A stretch of 64,000 nucleotides of DNA from the NCBI GenBank assembly GCA_910584045.1, contig CAJTYO010000007.1, positions 1-64,000 of the forward strand. The letters run 5' to 3'. The notes under the pieces are model-generated. The model made no database searches and was not told the DNA's origin. It was given only the letters and a program-made list of their open reading frames with translations. This document shows positions 15,315-22,887 of this stretch, in pieces. The stretch comes from an uncultured Oscillospiraceae bacterium (GTDB taxonomy: Bacteria; Bacillota; Clostridia; Oscillospirales; Oscillospiraceae). Made by a program: the position numbers and the translations under genes. How positions within the stretch are numbered: the stretch's first letter is position 1; each line of letters starts with the position of its first letter.

Positions 15315-15642
15315 CCGGTACATACGAAACGACGCGGGCCAATACGAGCGAATCCCCGTTCAGGAGGCCCCGCCGCCTCCCTCCGGCGGTCCGACTCCCC
15401 CGCCAGGTCCGGAAGCCGGCCACGCTCAGCCGCCTCCCTCCGGCTTCTGCGGCGAAGGGCAGACTGGGTCGCAGAAGCCGCCGGGCGGGCGGAGGGGATT
15501 TCTCTCCGCCCTGCTGGATAAGCTGAACCTCCGGGACCTGGACACGGGGGATTTACTGCTGCTGCTGATTATCTTCCTTCTGTTTCGGGAGGGAGAGGAC
15601 GAAGAGCTGCTCATTGCGTTGGGTCTCCTGCTGATTCTATAA
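15307..15642 (+). CDS. Small Pro-rich protein with hydrophobic C-terminus, unknown function
   Basis: 111 residues. The first 60 are Pro/Gly-rich and presumably disordered (QEAPPPPSGGPTPPPGPEA). From about 66 come an amphipathic segment (FLSALLDKLNLRDLDTGD), a hydrophobic helix (LLLLLIIFLLF), a short acidic turn REGEDEE and a second hydrophobic stretch to the end. This suggests a hairpin in the membrane with a disordered arm outside it. It overlaps the preceding gene by eight bases. Function unknown; with its neighbours it looks like one three-component unit. Confidence 0.78.
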   Translation: MYNRYIRNDAGQYERIPVQEAPPPPSGGPTPPPGPEAGHAQPPPSGFCGEGQTGSQKPPGGRRGFLSALLDKLNLRDLDTGDLLLLLIIFLLFREGEDEELLIALGLLLIL

Positions 15643-15649
15643 ATATAAT

Positions 15650-15683
15650 AAGGGCGGCAGTGGATTGTGTCACTGCCGCCCTT
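15650..15683. terminator. Bidirectional terminator between 15642 and rny
   Basis: Perfect 13-bp stem AAGGGCGGCAGTG / CACTGCCGCCCTT with an 8-base loop. On the minus strand it is followed by a T-rich stretch and so should end rny; on the plus strand it follows the small-gene operon by seven bases. Confidence 0.75.
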
Positions 15684-15690
15684 GGGGTGA

Positions 15691-17241
15691 TTATTTAGCG
15701 TATTCGACGACCTTGGTTTCGCGGATCAGATGTACCTTGATCTGTCCGGGATACTCCAGCTCGTTCTCAATCTTCTTGGCCAGATCCCTGGCCAGAATCA
15801 CCATCTGGTCCTCGCTGACCTGCTCTGGCCGTACCATCACGCGGACCTCCCGGCCTGCCTGAATGGCATAGCTCTTCTCCACGCCGGGATAGCTGCTGGT
15901 GATCTCCTCCAGCTTTTCCAGGCGCTTGATATAGTTCTCCAGATTTTCACGCCGTGCGCCGGGACGGGCCGCGCTCACCGCGTCCGCCGCCTGGACCAAA
16001 CAGGCCATCAGCGTCTTGCACTCCACGTCGCCGTGATGGGCCTGGATGGCGTTGAGAATGTCGTCCTTCTCTTTATATTTCTTACAGAACTCCACGCCCA
16101 GGGCTACGTGGGTGCCCTCGTACTCGTGGTCCAGAGCTTTGCCCACGTCGTGGAGCAGACCCGCCCGCTTGGCGGCATGAACGTCCAAACCCAGCTCCGA
16201 GGCCATGAGGCCGGCGATGTGGCTGACCTCGATGGAGTGCTGGAGGACGTTCTGCCCGTAGCTGGTGCGGTAGTGGAGGCGGCCCAGCATCTTGATGACC
16301 TCCGGATGCAGGCCCCTCACGCCGGTCTCCAGCGCGGCGCGCTCGCCCTCGCTCTTGATGACGGCATCTACCTCCCGACGGGCTTTCTCCACCATCTCCT
16401 CAATGTGGGTGGGGTGGATGCGCCCGTCGGCGATCAGTTTCTCCAGGGCCACCCGGGCCACCTCCCGGCGCACGGGCTCGAAGCAGGAGACGGTGATAGC
16501 CTCCGGCGTGTCGTCAATAATGAGATCTACGCCGGTCAGGGTCTCGATGGTGCGAATATTGCGGCCCTCCCGACCGATGATGCGGCCCTTCATCTCGTCA
16601 TTGGGCAGGGGTACCACACTGACTGTGATTTCGGACGCGTGGTCAGCGGCGCAGCGCTGAATAGCGGTGGCCACAATCTCCTTGGCACGGGCATCGGCCT
16701 CCTCCTTAGCCCGAGCCTCAATCTCCTTGATCTTCAGCGCCGTCTCGTGGGTGACCTCGCCCTCCACCTGGGAGATGAGGTACTGCTTGGCCTCGTCCAC
16801 GGTAAAGCCTGAAATGCGCTCGAGCATCTCGGTCTGGCTGCGCTTGATGAGCTCAATGTCCTCCTGGGCCTTGTCGGCGGCGGCGTGCTTCTGGGACAGC
16901 GCCTCCTCCTTTTTCTCAATGTTCTCCGTCTTGCGGTCCAGGTTCTCTTCCTTTTGCTGCAACCGGCGCTCCTGCTTTTGCAGGTCCGCCCGGCGGCTTT
17001 TCTCTTCTTTCTCGTACTCGGTGCGGCTGCGCAGGATGTCTTCCTTCGCCTCCAGCAGGGCCTCGCGCTTCTTGCTCTCAGAGCTCTTGATGGCCTCGTT
17101 TATGATGCGACGGGCCTCCTCCTCCGCGCTGGAGATCTCCTTTTCCCCTACCTTCTTGCGGTAGTGAATGCCGAGCCAGAAGAAAACTGCCGCCACAACT
17201 ACCGCGATTACCAGGGTAATCACGCTTTGCTGCCATGGCAT
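15691..17241 (-). CDS. rny: Ribonuclease Y
   Basis: Membrane-anchored endoribonuclease that starts mRNA decay in many Firmicutes, 516 residues. An N-terminal membrane helix (about 6-25) is followed by a long Lys/Glu-rich coiled coil (to about 200), a KH RNA-binding domain (GRIIGREGRNIRTIE) and an HD phosphohydrolase domain with the pair in LLHDVGKALDHEYEGTHV. Length and order match the family. The ATG 17241 has AGGAGG about 12 bases upstream, a little far. The transcript begins from a promoter 130-160 bases upstream and carries a hairpin in its leader. Confidence 0.95.
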   Translation of the reverse strand: MPWQQSVITLVIAVVVAAVFFWLGIHYRKKVGEKEISSAEEEARRIINEAIKSSESKKREALLEAKEDILRSRTEYEKEEKSRRADLQKQERRLQQKEENLDRKTENIEKKEEALSQKHAAADKAQEDIELIKRSQTEMLERISGFTVDEAKQYLISQVEGEVTHETALKIKEIEARAKEEADARAKEIVATAIQRCAADHASEITVSVVPLPNDEMKGRIIGREGRNIRTIETLTGVDLIIDDTPEAITVSCFEPVRREVARVALEKLIADGRIHPTHIEEMVEKARREVDAVIKSEGERAALETGVRGLHPEVIKMLGRLHYRTSYGQNVLQHSIEVSHIAGLMASELGLDVHAAKRAGLLHDVGKALDHEYEGTHVALGVEFCKKYKEKDDILNAIQAHHGDVECKTLMACLVQAADAVSAARPGARRENLENYIKRLEKLEEITSSYPGVEKSYAIQAGREVRVMVRPEQVSEDQMVILARDLAKKIENELEYPGQIKVHLIRETKVVEYAK

Positions 17242-17330
17242 AACGACGAATTTCCTCCTATCTTACAATTTTGCTGTATGGCATGGGGGTTTTTGCTTCC
17301 CCGGCGGTTCGCGCCGGATGCGGAAATAAT

Positions 17331-17356
17331 CGGCGGATACCCCTTTTTATCCGCCG
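17331..17356 (-). other. Leader hairpin upstream of rny
   Basis: CGGCGGATA (17331-17339) and TATCCGCCG (17348-17356) form a perfect 9-bp stem with an 8-base loop inside the transcribed leader of rny. The minus strand then reads ATTATTT, a weak U-run, so it could act as a stabilising element or a partial attenuator. Confidence 0.45.
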
Positions 17357-17372
17357 ACAATAATCCTATTCA

Positions 17373-17402
17373 ATAATACTCGCTTACCCCCGGTCCTGTC
17401 AA
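17373..17402 (-). promoter_or_regulatory. Promoter of rny
   Basis: Minus-strand TTGACA (17397-17402), 18-base spacer and TATTAT (17373-17378), giving a leader of about 125 bases before the rny start. Confidence 0.55.
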
Positions 17403-17443
17403 GTAAAACTGTGCGATCCAGACGAATTTTTATAGGCGGACCC

Positions 17444-18505
17444 TCACGGCAGCATCTTCCGGGCAAAGGCCGTCCCCCTCTCCGCCACACCAGGGAGCTT
17501 CAGCAGGCTGCCTCTCTCGTTGGCAGTCTCCAGCATACAGAAGCGGGGCGGAAGGTAAAAGCTCTTGTTCATATTCAGTCCGCCGATAAGCTGCCGGGCC
17601 ACCAGGTCCCCACCAGAGTAGCCGGAGACGATCAGACCGTACAGCCGCTTTTCATAGAATCGGCTCTGGCGGAAGAGGGCCGTCAGGCGGTTGACGAAAG
17701 CGGTCAGGTTGGCGGAGAGAGCGTCGTTGTAGTTGGCGCACAGCATCACCAGAGCGTCGCACTCCCTCACCGCAGGGAAGACCTCCTCCACCATGGGACC
17801 GCCGTAAAAGCAGCGCCCCTGCTCCCCAAAGTGGAGGCAGGCGGTATAGCTGCACCCGATGCAGTCGGCCAGGGCGCCGTTCTGGAGACCCAGCTCCTGA
17901 ACCTCCACATCCGGCGGAAGACCCGCCTTCACCAGTTCCCAGAGAGCCAGGGTGTTGCTGGTGGCCCGGACGGAGGCATGGAGGGCCAGCAACCGCCGCA
18001 GGGGCGGCGGACCGGTCCAGGCTGTCAGGCGCTCTGCCAGCTCCCGGACAGCCAGCCGGAGGGCGGTGGACTCGTCAGTGCCGTTGAGCTGGGCCTGGAC
18101 CTGAAAATTGCGCAGGGATCCCGTGGCCTCCACCAGGGGCCGTCCCAAAAAGGCGCAGCCCGACAGGTTGGCCGCCAGGGTCAAGTCCCGAGCCGTATCC
18201 TTGGTGTACAACTCCCCTTCCCCGGTCACCACCAGCCCTGCGGTACAGCCGGAGAGGCTCTCTTTCCCCCGACGGAGGAAGGAGAGAAGCCGGTAGCAGG
18301 ACGGGTTGCACCCGCTCTCGTCCAGAGCCACGGCAAACAGCAGCTTTCGCCCCGACATGTCCTCCAGAGACAGCTCGTCCATCCCTGTCTCCCGCCACAA
18401 CACATCGCCGGGCAGCAGAGGCTCCAGTAGAGCCCGCAGCTTCTCGCTGTAGGGCGGGTGGCGGGGCAGGATGACTGCCAGCGGGGCCGCGCACGTACCC
18501 GTCAT
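17444..18505 (-). CDS. NAD(P)H-dependent FMN reductase / iron-sulfur flavoprotein-like, two flavodoxin-like halves
   Basis: 353 residues. The C-terminal half (about 170-353) is flavodoxin-like: LLALHASVRATSNTLALWEL for the phosphate loop, then a Cys cluster CIGCSYTAC and GRCFYGG, and CDALVMLCANYNDALSANLTAFVNRL, typical of FMN reductases of the iron-sulfur flavoprotein type. The N-terminal half (1-165) reads like a second, degenerate copy (FAVALDESGCNPSCYRLLSF, AGLVVTGEGELYTKDT). Cys spacing (2, 4, then about 10) is not a textbook cluster. It overlaps the PII-like gene by four bases, so the two are coupled. Redox partner unknown. Confidence 0.75.
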   Translation of the reverse strand: MTGTCAAPLAVILPRHPPYSEKLRALLEPLLPGDVLWRETGMDELSLEDMSGRKLLFAVALDESGCNPSCYRLLSFLRRGKESLSGCTAGLVVTGEGELYTKDTARDLTLAANLSGCAFLGRPLVEATGSLRNFQVQAQLNGTDESTALRLAVRELAERLTAWTGPPPLRRLLALHASVRATSNTLALWELVKAGLPPDVEVQELGLQNGALADCIGCSYTACLHFGEQGRCFYGGPMVEEVFPAVRECDALVMLCANYNDALSANLTAFVNRLTALFRQSRFYEKRLYGLIVSGYSGGDLVARQLIGGLNMNKSFYLPPRFCMLETANERGSLLKLPGVAERGTAFARKMLP

Positions 18506-19179
18506 CCCAGGTGGACCAGCTGTTCCACGGCGATGGAGCTGACCATAGCCCCTGCTTCGGTGCGCAGACCGTGGAGGCGGGTGACGTCCTCCATGACCCG
18601 GTTGCGGATGTCCGAGGGAACCACCATAAAAATGATCTCCTTCTCCGCCTGGAGAGTGGTAATGCCATAGGACTGGGCGAAGCTCTCGTCCCCCACCCAG
18701 CGGCCCCGGATGATGGTGCCGCCCCGGACCCCCGCCTTTCGGGCGGTATCCATCACGGCGTCGGTGAAGCCCTGGTTTACGGTAACCAGGAGCATGCTGT
18801 TCTTCTGCTGGTTGTCCATGCTGTCAGCCTCCTCGCTGTCCGGTTTGGTTTTCAGGCCGATATAGGCGGCGATGAGGTTGCTTATCGCCGTCAGAGGTAC
18901 GGTGAAGGCGATCCCACGGCCCGGGACCGCGCTGCGCAGCTCGTCGTCCAGCCGCCCCAGCAGGCGGCCGGCGGCGGCGCGGGTGGCAAAGCTGATGATA
19001 ATATCTTTTTCCGTCCCGCCCAGGCCCAGGATGTCCAGGATCTCCGAGGTGGCGGTGCCCTGGCCCTCGCAGCGGATATGGGTGAAGACCTGCTCCTTGG
19101 TATACAGCTTCACCAGCTTTCCTCCGCCGCCCCGCTCCACGATGGATATGATGAGGGTCATCTGCTCCGGTCGCTTCAT
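18502..19179 (-). CDS. PII-family nitrogen-regulator-like protein, tandem domains
   Basis: 225 residues built of two PII/GlnB-like ferredoxin-fold halves. The C-terminal half (about 128-225) is the clearer: LLVTVNQGFTDAVMDTARKA, GVRGGTIIRGRW and a strand EKEIIFMVVP, then GLRTEAGAMVSSIAVEQL. The N-terminal half (about 7-105) repeats the pattern (IISIVERGGGGKLVKLY, DIIISFATRAAAGRLL, PGRGIAFTVPLTAIS). PII proteins sense ATP/ADP and 2-oxoglutarate and often gate a membrane protein encoded beside them; here the neighbour is the DUF1538 protein, 18 bases upstream. Classical GlnB is a trimer of about 112-residue chains, so a fused pair is unusual. Confidence 0.82.
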   Translation of the reverse strand: MKRPEQMTLIISIVERGGGGKLVKLYTKEQVFTHIRCEGQGTATSEILDILGLGGTEKDIIISFATRAAAGRLLGRLDDELRSAVPGRGIAFTVPLTAISNLIAAYIGLKTKPDSEEADSMDNQQKNSMLLVTVNQGFTDAVMDTARKAGVRGGTIIRGRWVGDESFAQSYGITTLQAEKEIIFMVVPSDIRNRVMEDVTRLHGLRTEAGAMVSSIAVEQLVHLG

Positions 19180-19197
19180 TCAGATGTTCCCCCTTTC

Positions 19198-20721
19198 TCA
19201 GTCGTAATAGAGGACGCCGTCCTCCACCTTGGACAGCTCATAGCGCAGCGCGTCATCCGCCAGACGCTTCCGCACCCGGCCCGCCAGGCCCAGCAGCTGG
19301 ATGGCCACCAGAGGCGTCATGGCCACCAGAGCCACCAGACCGAAGGCGTCGGTCATCAGATTGCCCCCCCAGGCCTCGCAGGCCCCCATGGCAAAGGGCA
19401 GCAGGAAGGTGGCCGTCATGGGCCCCGAGGCCACGCCGCCCGCGTCAAAGGCTACGCCGGTAAACAGCTGGGGAACGAAAAAGGTCAGCGCCAGGGACAC
19501 GGCGTACCCGGGGATCAAAAACCACAGGATGGAGATCCCCGTCAGTACCCGCAGCATGGCAATGCCAATGGAGACGGCCACGCCGATGGACATGCCCCGC
19601 CGCATAGCGGACTGGGAGATAGAGCCCATGGAGATCTCCTCCACCTGCCTGACCAGCACGTGGACCGCCGGTTCGGCGGCCACGATAAAATAGCCCATGA
19701 GCATCCCGATGGGAATCAGCAGGAAGGGATGGCTGCTCCGGGCGATGGTCGCTCCGATCAGTTCCCCCGCGCCCATGAAGCCCACGTTGACCCCGGTGAG
19801 GAACAGCACCAGGCCTACGTATGTATACACCAGACCGCTGACGATTCTGAGCAGCTGGGTGCGCTTGAAGCGCCGGGTCAACAGCTGAAACAGCAGGAAC
19901 ACGCCGCAGATAGGCAGAATGGCCGCGGCCACCTCCCCGGCGTAGTGGGGCAGGGCGGCGGCAAACTCCCGGGCGGCGTCCCGGGTGGTGGCAACCTCCG
20001 CCAGAGCGGGGGGCGTATAGCTGGCGCTGTCGGGGGCATAGCAGACGCCCAGGATCAGCACGGACAAGATGGGCCCGATGCTGCACAGGGCCACCAGGCC
20101 GAAGCTGTCGCTGGTGGCGTTCTTATCGTTGCGCACCGAGGCCAGGCCCACGCCCAGCGCCATGATAAAGGGCACCGTGATGGGCCCGGTGGTCACGCCG
20201 CCGGAGTCGAAGGATACGGGGATAAAGTCGTTGGGCGTAAATACGATGGCCAGCACGAAGGCAAACAGGTAACAGCCTACCAACAGCCGGGACAGAGGAA
20301 TCTTCAGCATCACGCGCAGCAGGGCCACCACCAGAAACAGACCCACTCCGGCGGCCACGGTGAGAATCAACGTCAAATTGGGGATGGCGGGCACCTGTCC
20401 GGCCAGCACGGTCAGATCCGGCTCCGCCACAGTGATGAGCATCCCCAGGACAAAGGCTGCCGCCAGGGGGACGGCCATGTGACGGGCCCGGCTCATAGTC
20501 ACGCCGATGGCGCTGCCCATGGGCGTCATGGACATGTCCACCCCCATGGTGAACATTCCCACGCCCACGATCAGCAGTACCGCGCCGAACAGGAACAGCA
20601 CCAGTACTCCCGGGGTCAAAGGCACGATGCTGATACTCAGCAGCAGTACGATCGCCGTGATCGGCAGAACCGAAGACAGGGATTCCCTGATTTTTTCCAT
20701 CAGCTGCGGATTGATGCGCAC
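19198..20721 (-). CDS. DUF1538 integral membrane protein (putative transporter)
   Basis: 507 residues, about 12-14 hydrophobic segments, matching the DUF1538 family whose substrate is, to my knowledge, not established. The chain is an internal duplication: SFDSGGVTTGPITVPFIMAL in the first half matches AFDAGGVASGPMTATFLLPF in the second, and SDSFGLVALCSIGPILS matches TDAFGLVALVAMTPLVA. This two-fold repeat with conserved Asp and Gly-rich re-entrant-like loops resembles secondary transporters with inverted or direct repeats. The start is a GTG at 20721 with GGGAGGG upstream. The PII-like gene follows after 18 bases, suggesting regulation by nitrogen or energy state. Confidence 0.85.
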   Translation of the reverse strand: MRINPQLMEKIRESLSSVLPITAIVLLLSISIVPLTPGVLVLFLFGAVLLIVGVGMFTMGVDMSMTPMGSAIGVTMSRARHMAVPLAAAFVLGMLITVAEPDLTVLAGQVPAIPNLTLILTVAAGVGLFLVVALLRVMLKIPLSRLLVGCYLFAFVLAIVFTPNDFIPVSFDSGGVTTGPITVPFIMALGVGLASVRNDKNATSDSFGLVALCSIGPILSVLILGVCYAPDSASYTPPALAEVATTRDAAREFAAALPHYAGEVAAAILPICGVFLLFQLLTRRFKRTQLLRIVSGLVYTYVGLVLFLTGVNVGFMGAGELIGATIARSSHPFLLIPIGMLMGYFIVAAEPAVHVLVRQVEEISMGSISQSAMRRGMSIGVAVSIGIAMLRVLTGISILWFLIPGYAVSLALTFFVPQLFTGVAFDAGGVASGPMTATFLLPFAMGACEAWGGNLMTDAFGLVALVAMTPLVAIQLLGLAGRVRKRLADDALRYELSKVEDGVLYYD

Positions 20722-20820
20722 GGAGCCCTCCCTTCCCGCTCCGCACGGAGCGAGGTGATCTTACCTATTATAATACAGGACTTTGGGCCAAATGTACAGT
20801 GGATTTTTGGAAACTGCCAT

Positions 20821-20855
20821 GAAAAGCTCCCCTGTCAGTCGAGCCGACAGGGGAG
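20821..20855 (-). terminator. Terminator of the ABC exporter operon
   Basis: Stem CTCCCCTGTC / GACAGGGGAG with a 9-base loop; on the minus strand it is followed by CTTTTC. It lies 11 bases beyond the end of the permease gene. Confidence 0.7.
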
Positions 20856-20865
20856 TATGCATCCG

Positions 20866-21507
20866 CTATAAATTTACCTTTTCAAAGCGCCGTACAGATA
20901 TGCGCAGGGCCAGCGCCCAACATGCGGCGTAGGTCGCCGCCCCGGCCAGCAGCACCGGCAGCTGCCGCAGCAGCGCTTCCGGGGACGTGCCATCCAACCA
21001 GCCCAGCCCTGGAAAATGGATGACCGCCTCCATGGCGAATATCCCCAGAGTCACGGGAGCCAGGGCGATGAGGAAGGAAAAGCTCGTCTTGTAAGCAGTT
21101 TTGAAGAATCGGGTGAAGAACACCAGGTTGAATATCCCAAAAATCATCAATCCAAAACCATAGAAGGCCGCGTTGGCCTCAATGCCCACCGGGTTGCCCT
21201 CCGGCAGATAGAGGGTGCGCAGAAAGGCGAAGGGGAGGGATATGGCCAGCTGGGCCAGCTGGGCGAAGGCGGCCAGCAGCAGCTTCCCCCGCACCACGTC
21301 CCCCCTTCGCACCGGCAGCAGGGCGGTGAAGTAGATGTCCCGGGTCTCCCGGGCGTACACGAGGGACTGAAAGATGCCCAAGGTCCCAAAGAAAAACACC
21401 ACGCCGTAGGGGTAGGCCGGCACCAGCAGCAGCGCTCCCATACACAGGAAGACATACATGGACGGATGGGCCGCCAGACGCAGCTCCTTATACAGCAGAT
21501 CAAACAT
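20866..21507 (-). CDS. ABC-2 type transporter permease
   Basis: 213 residues with about six membrane segments, of the short ABC-2 permease type found in GntR/XRE-linked exporters (MFDLLYKELRLAAHPSMYVF at the start, an ARETRDIYFTALLPVRRGD loop typical of this family). Together with the ATPase encoded immediately upstream (8-base overlap) it should form an exporter in the cytoplasmic membrane; the substrate is not evident. A terminator follows 11 bases after the stop. The regulator gene heads the operon. Confidence 0.85.
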   Translation of the reverse strand: MFDLLYKELRLAAHPSMYVFLCMGALLLVPAYPYGVVFFFGTLGIFQSLVYARETRDIYFTALLPVRRGDVVRGKLLLAAFAQLAQLAISLPFAFLRTLYLPEGNPVGIEANAAFYGFGLMIFGIFNLVFFTRFFKTAYKTSFSFLIALAPVTLGIFAMEAVIHFPGLGWLDGTSPEALLRQLPVLLAGAATYAACWALALRISVRRFEKVNL

Positions 21508-22246
21508 GGAATTCCCTCCTCTCCGTGCGCACCATAATGTCCTCCAGGGTCAGCGGCCCGGTGTCCTCCGCCGTCTGCAGATGCTGGAAGGAGCGAAGGA
21601 AGACTGACTTCTCACCGCTGGAAAGCAGTCGTCCATCCTTGATGTAGGTGATGTCGTCGGCGCACTTTTCCAGGTCGGAGGTGATGTGGGTGGAGTAGAG
21701 GATGCTGCGCGTCCCGTCTGCGGTCAGGGCGCGAAAGATGGTCAGAAGCTCGTCCCGGCTGACCGGGTCCAGTCCGCTGGTCGGCTCGTCGAACACGAAC
21801 AGCTCCGCCCCGTGTGACAGGGCCAGGGCCACCAGATATTTCACCCGCATCCCGGCGGACAGCTCCTCCACCTTTTTACGGGGGTCCAGGGCAAACTCAT
21901 CCAGATAGCGGCGGCAGGCCCTCTCGTCCCACCCCCGATAGAACCGGCGGATCACCTCCGTGATGACGGACAGCCGTTTGCCTCTATAGAAGTCGATGCC
22001 GCCCAGCACCACCCCCAGCTTCTGTTTCCACTCCAGCTCATGACCGGCCCGCGGCCGCCCCAGAAGCTCGATCTCTCCGCCGTCGGCGGGCACCAGGCCC
22101 AGAACGGCTTTGAGGACGGTGGTCTTCCCCGCGCCGTTTTTCCCGATGAGTCCCATGATCCGTCCCCGGGCCAGGGTGAAGGACACGCCCTCCAGGGTAA
22201 AGCCGGGATAGGACTTGGCCAGTCCCTCAACCTTCAGCGCGTTCAT
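21500..22246 (-). CDS. ABC transporter ATP-binding protein
   Basis: ATPase of 248 residues energising the ABC-2 exporter. Walker A is GLIGKNGAGKTT near residue 38, the signature is ELSAGMRVKYLVALALS (an SAGMR variant of the usual SGGQ), and Walker B FVFDEPTSGLD follows. The H-loop His is in ILYSTHITSDLEKCADD. The atypical signature is common in the drug/lantibiotic-exporter ATPases of this subfamily. It overlaps the regulator gene by four bases and the permease gene by eight, a tightly packed three-gene operon. Confidence 0.9.
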   Translation of the reverse strand: MNALKVEGLAKSYPGFTLEGVSFTLARGRIMGLIGKNGAGKTTVLKAVLGLVPADGGEIELLGRPRAGHELEWKQKLGVVLGGIDFYRGKRLSVITEVIRRFYRGWDERACRRYLDEFALDPRKKVEELSAGMRVKYLVALALSHGAELFVFDEPTSGLDPVSRDELLTIFRALTADGTRSILYSTHITSDLEKCADDITYIKDGRLLSSGEKSVFLRSFQHLQTAEDTGPLTLEDIMVRTERREFHV

Positions 22247-22716
22247 ACCTCCGCCGCCTCTTCTCCCGGTTCTTCCTCGGCCCGCTGGGCTTGGGCGGCC
22301 AGGTCCAGCAGATTGGTGAAGAACTGGGCCGGGACAAGGGCGATGCCCGCCGTGCCGGGGTTGGTGTCCCCCAGCACCACCAGGGTGGACCCGCGCTCCA
22401 GTCCGAAGATCTCCCGAGCGCGCTTGGGGATGACAATCTGTCCCCGCTCGCCCAGCTGAGCCACGCCGAAGACGTGCTTACCCCTGGGCGGAGGTACGGT
22501 CCCTGCGTGCTGCTCGTAGTGGAGCAGATCGTCCAGGGACACGCCGTACAGCTCCGCCAGCTTGTCGCTGTGGAGAACGTCCGGCGTGGTTTCGCCGGTC
22601 TCCCATTTAGACAGGGCCTGCCGGGTGACGCCCACGGCCTCGGCGGCCTTCTCCTGGCTCATGCCTGCGGCCCGCCGGAGAGCGGAGAGGTTCTTTGCCA
22701 AATGATTCTGTTCCAT
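22243..22716 (-). CDS. XRE-type HTH regulator fused to an AbrB/SpoVT domain
   Basis: 157 residues with two DNA-binding modules. Residues about 5-65 are an XRE HTH (LSALRRAAGMSQEKAAEAVG, VTRQALSKWETGETTPDV, LYGVSLDDLL). Residues about 80-125 are a SpoVT/AbrB swapped-hairpin motif (VAQLGERGQIVIPKRAREIFGL). The tail is Glu-rich. ATG 22716 is preferred because AAAGGA lies upstream; the in-frame ATG at 22743 has no such site. It overlaps the ABC ATPase gene by four bases and most likely controls its own operon. Fusions of this type occur in Clostridia, but the signal is unknown. Confidence 0.88.
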   Translation of the reverse strand: MEQNHLAKNLSALRRAAGMSQEKAAEAVGVTRQALSKWETGETTPDVLHSDKLAELYGVSLDDLLHYEQHAGTVPPPRGKHVFGVAQLGERGQIVIPKRAREIFGLERGSTLVVLGDTNPGTAGIALVPAQFFTNLLDLAAQAQRAEEEPGEEAAEV

Positions 22717-22748
22717 CTGTCCGCGTCCTTTCTGATTTTTCATACCTG

Positions 22749-22776
22749 ATTATACCATGCTTTATCAAGGATTCAA
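22749..22776 (-). promoter_or_regulatory. Promoter of the XRE-AbrB/ABC operon
   Basis: Minus-strand TTGAAT (22771-22776), 16-base spacer and extended TGGTATAAT with the -10 at 22749-22754, about 30 bases upstream of the regulator start. Confidence 0.65.
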
Positions 22777-22835
22777 CCAACGAAAGGCGGCAAATGATGT
22801 TTGTTTTAGTTGCGTACCCAGGGCGGAAAACGAGA

Positions 22836-22862
22836 ATCGGAGCGGTCTGAGACCGCTCCGAT
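22836..22862 (-). terminator. Terminator of the AI-2E family gene
   Basis: Perfect 12-bp stem ATCGGAGCGGTC / GACCGCTCCGAT with a three-base loop, followed on the minus strand by TCTCGTTTTC. It lies about 25 bases beyond the gene end. Confidence 0.65.
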
Positions 22863-22887
22863 CTGCCTATACTGCCTGTGCGCCCAT

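Noticed and set aside
18511..20871. 786-codon open frame on the plus strand antisense to the DUF1538 and PII-like genes
   Set aside because: His/Gln/Gly-rich shadow of the minus-strand genes; no motif or start signal.
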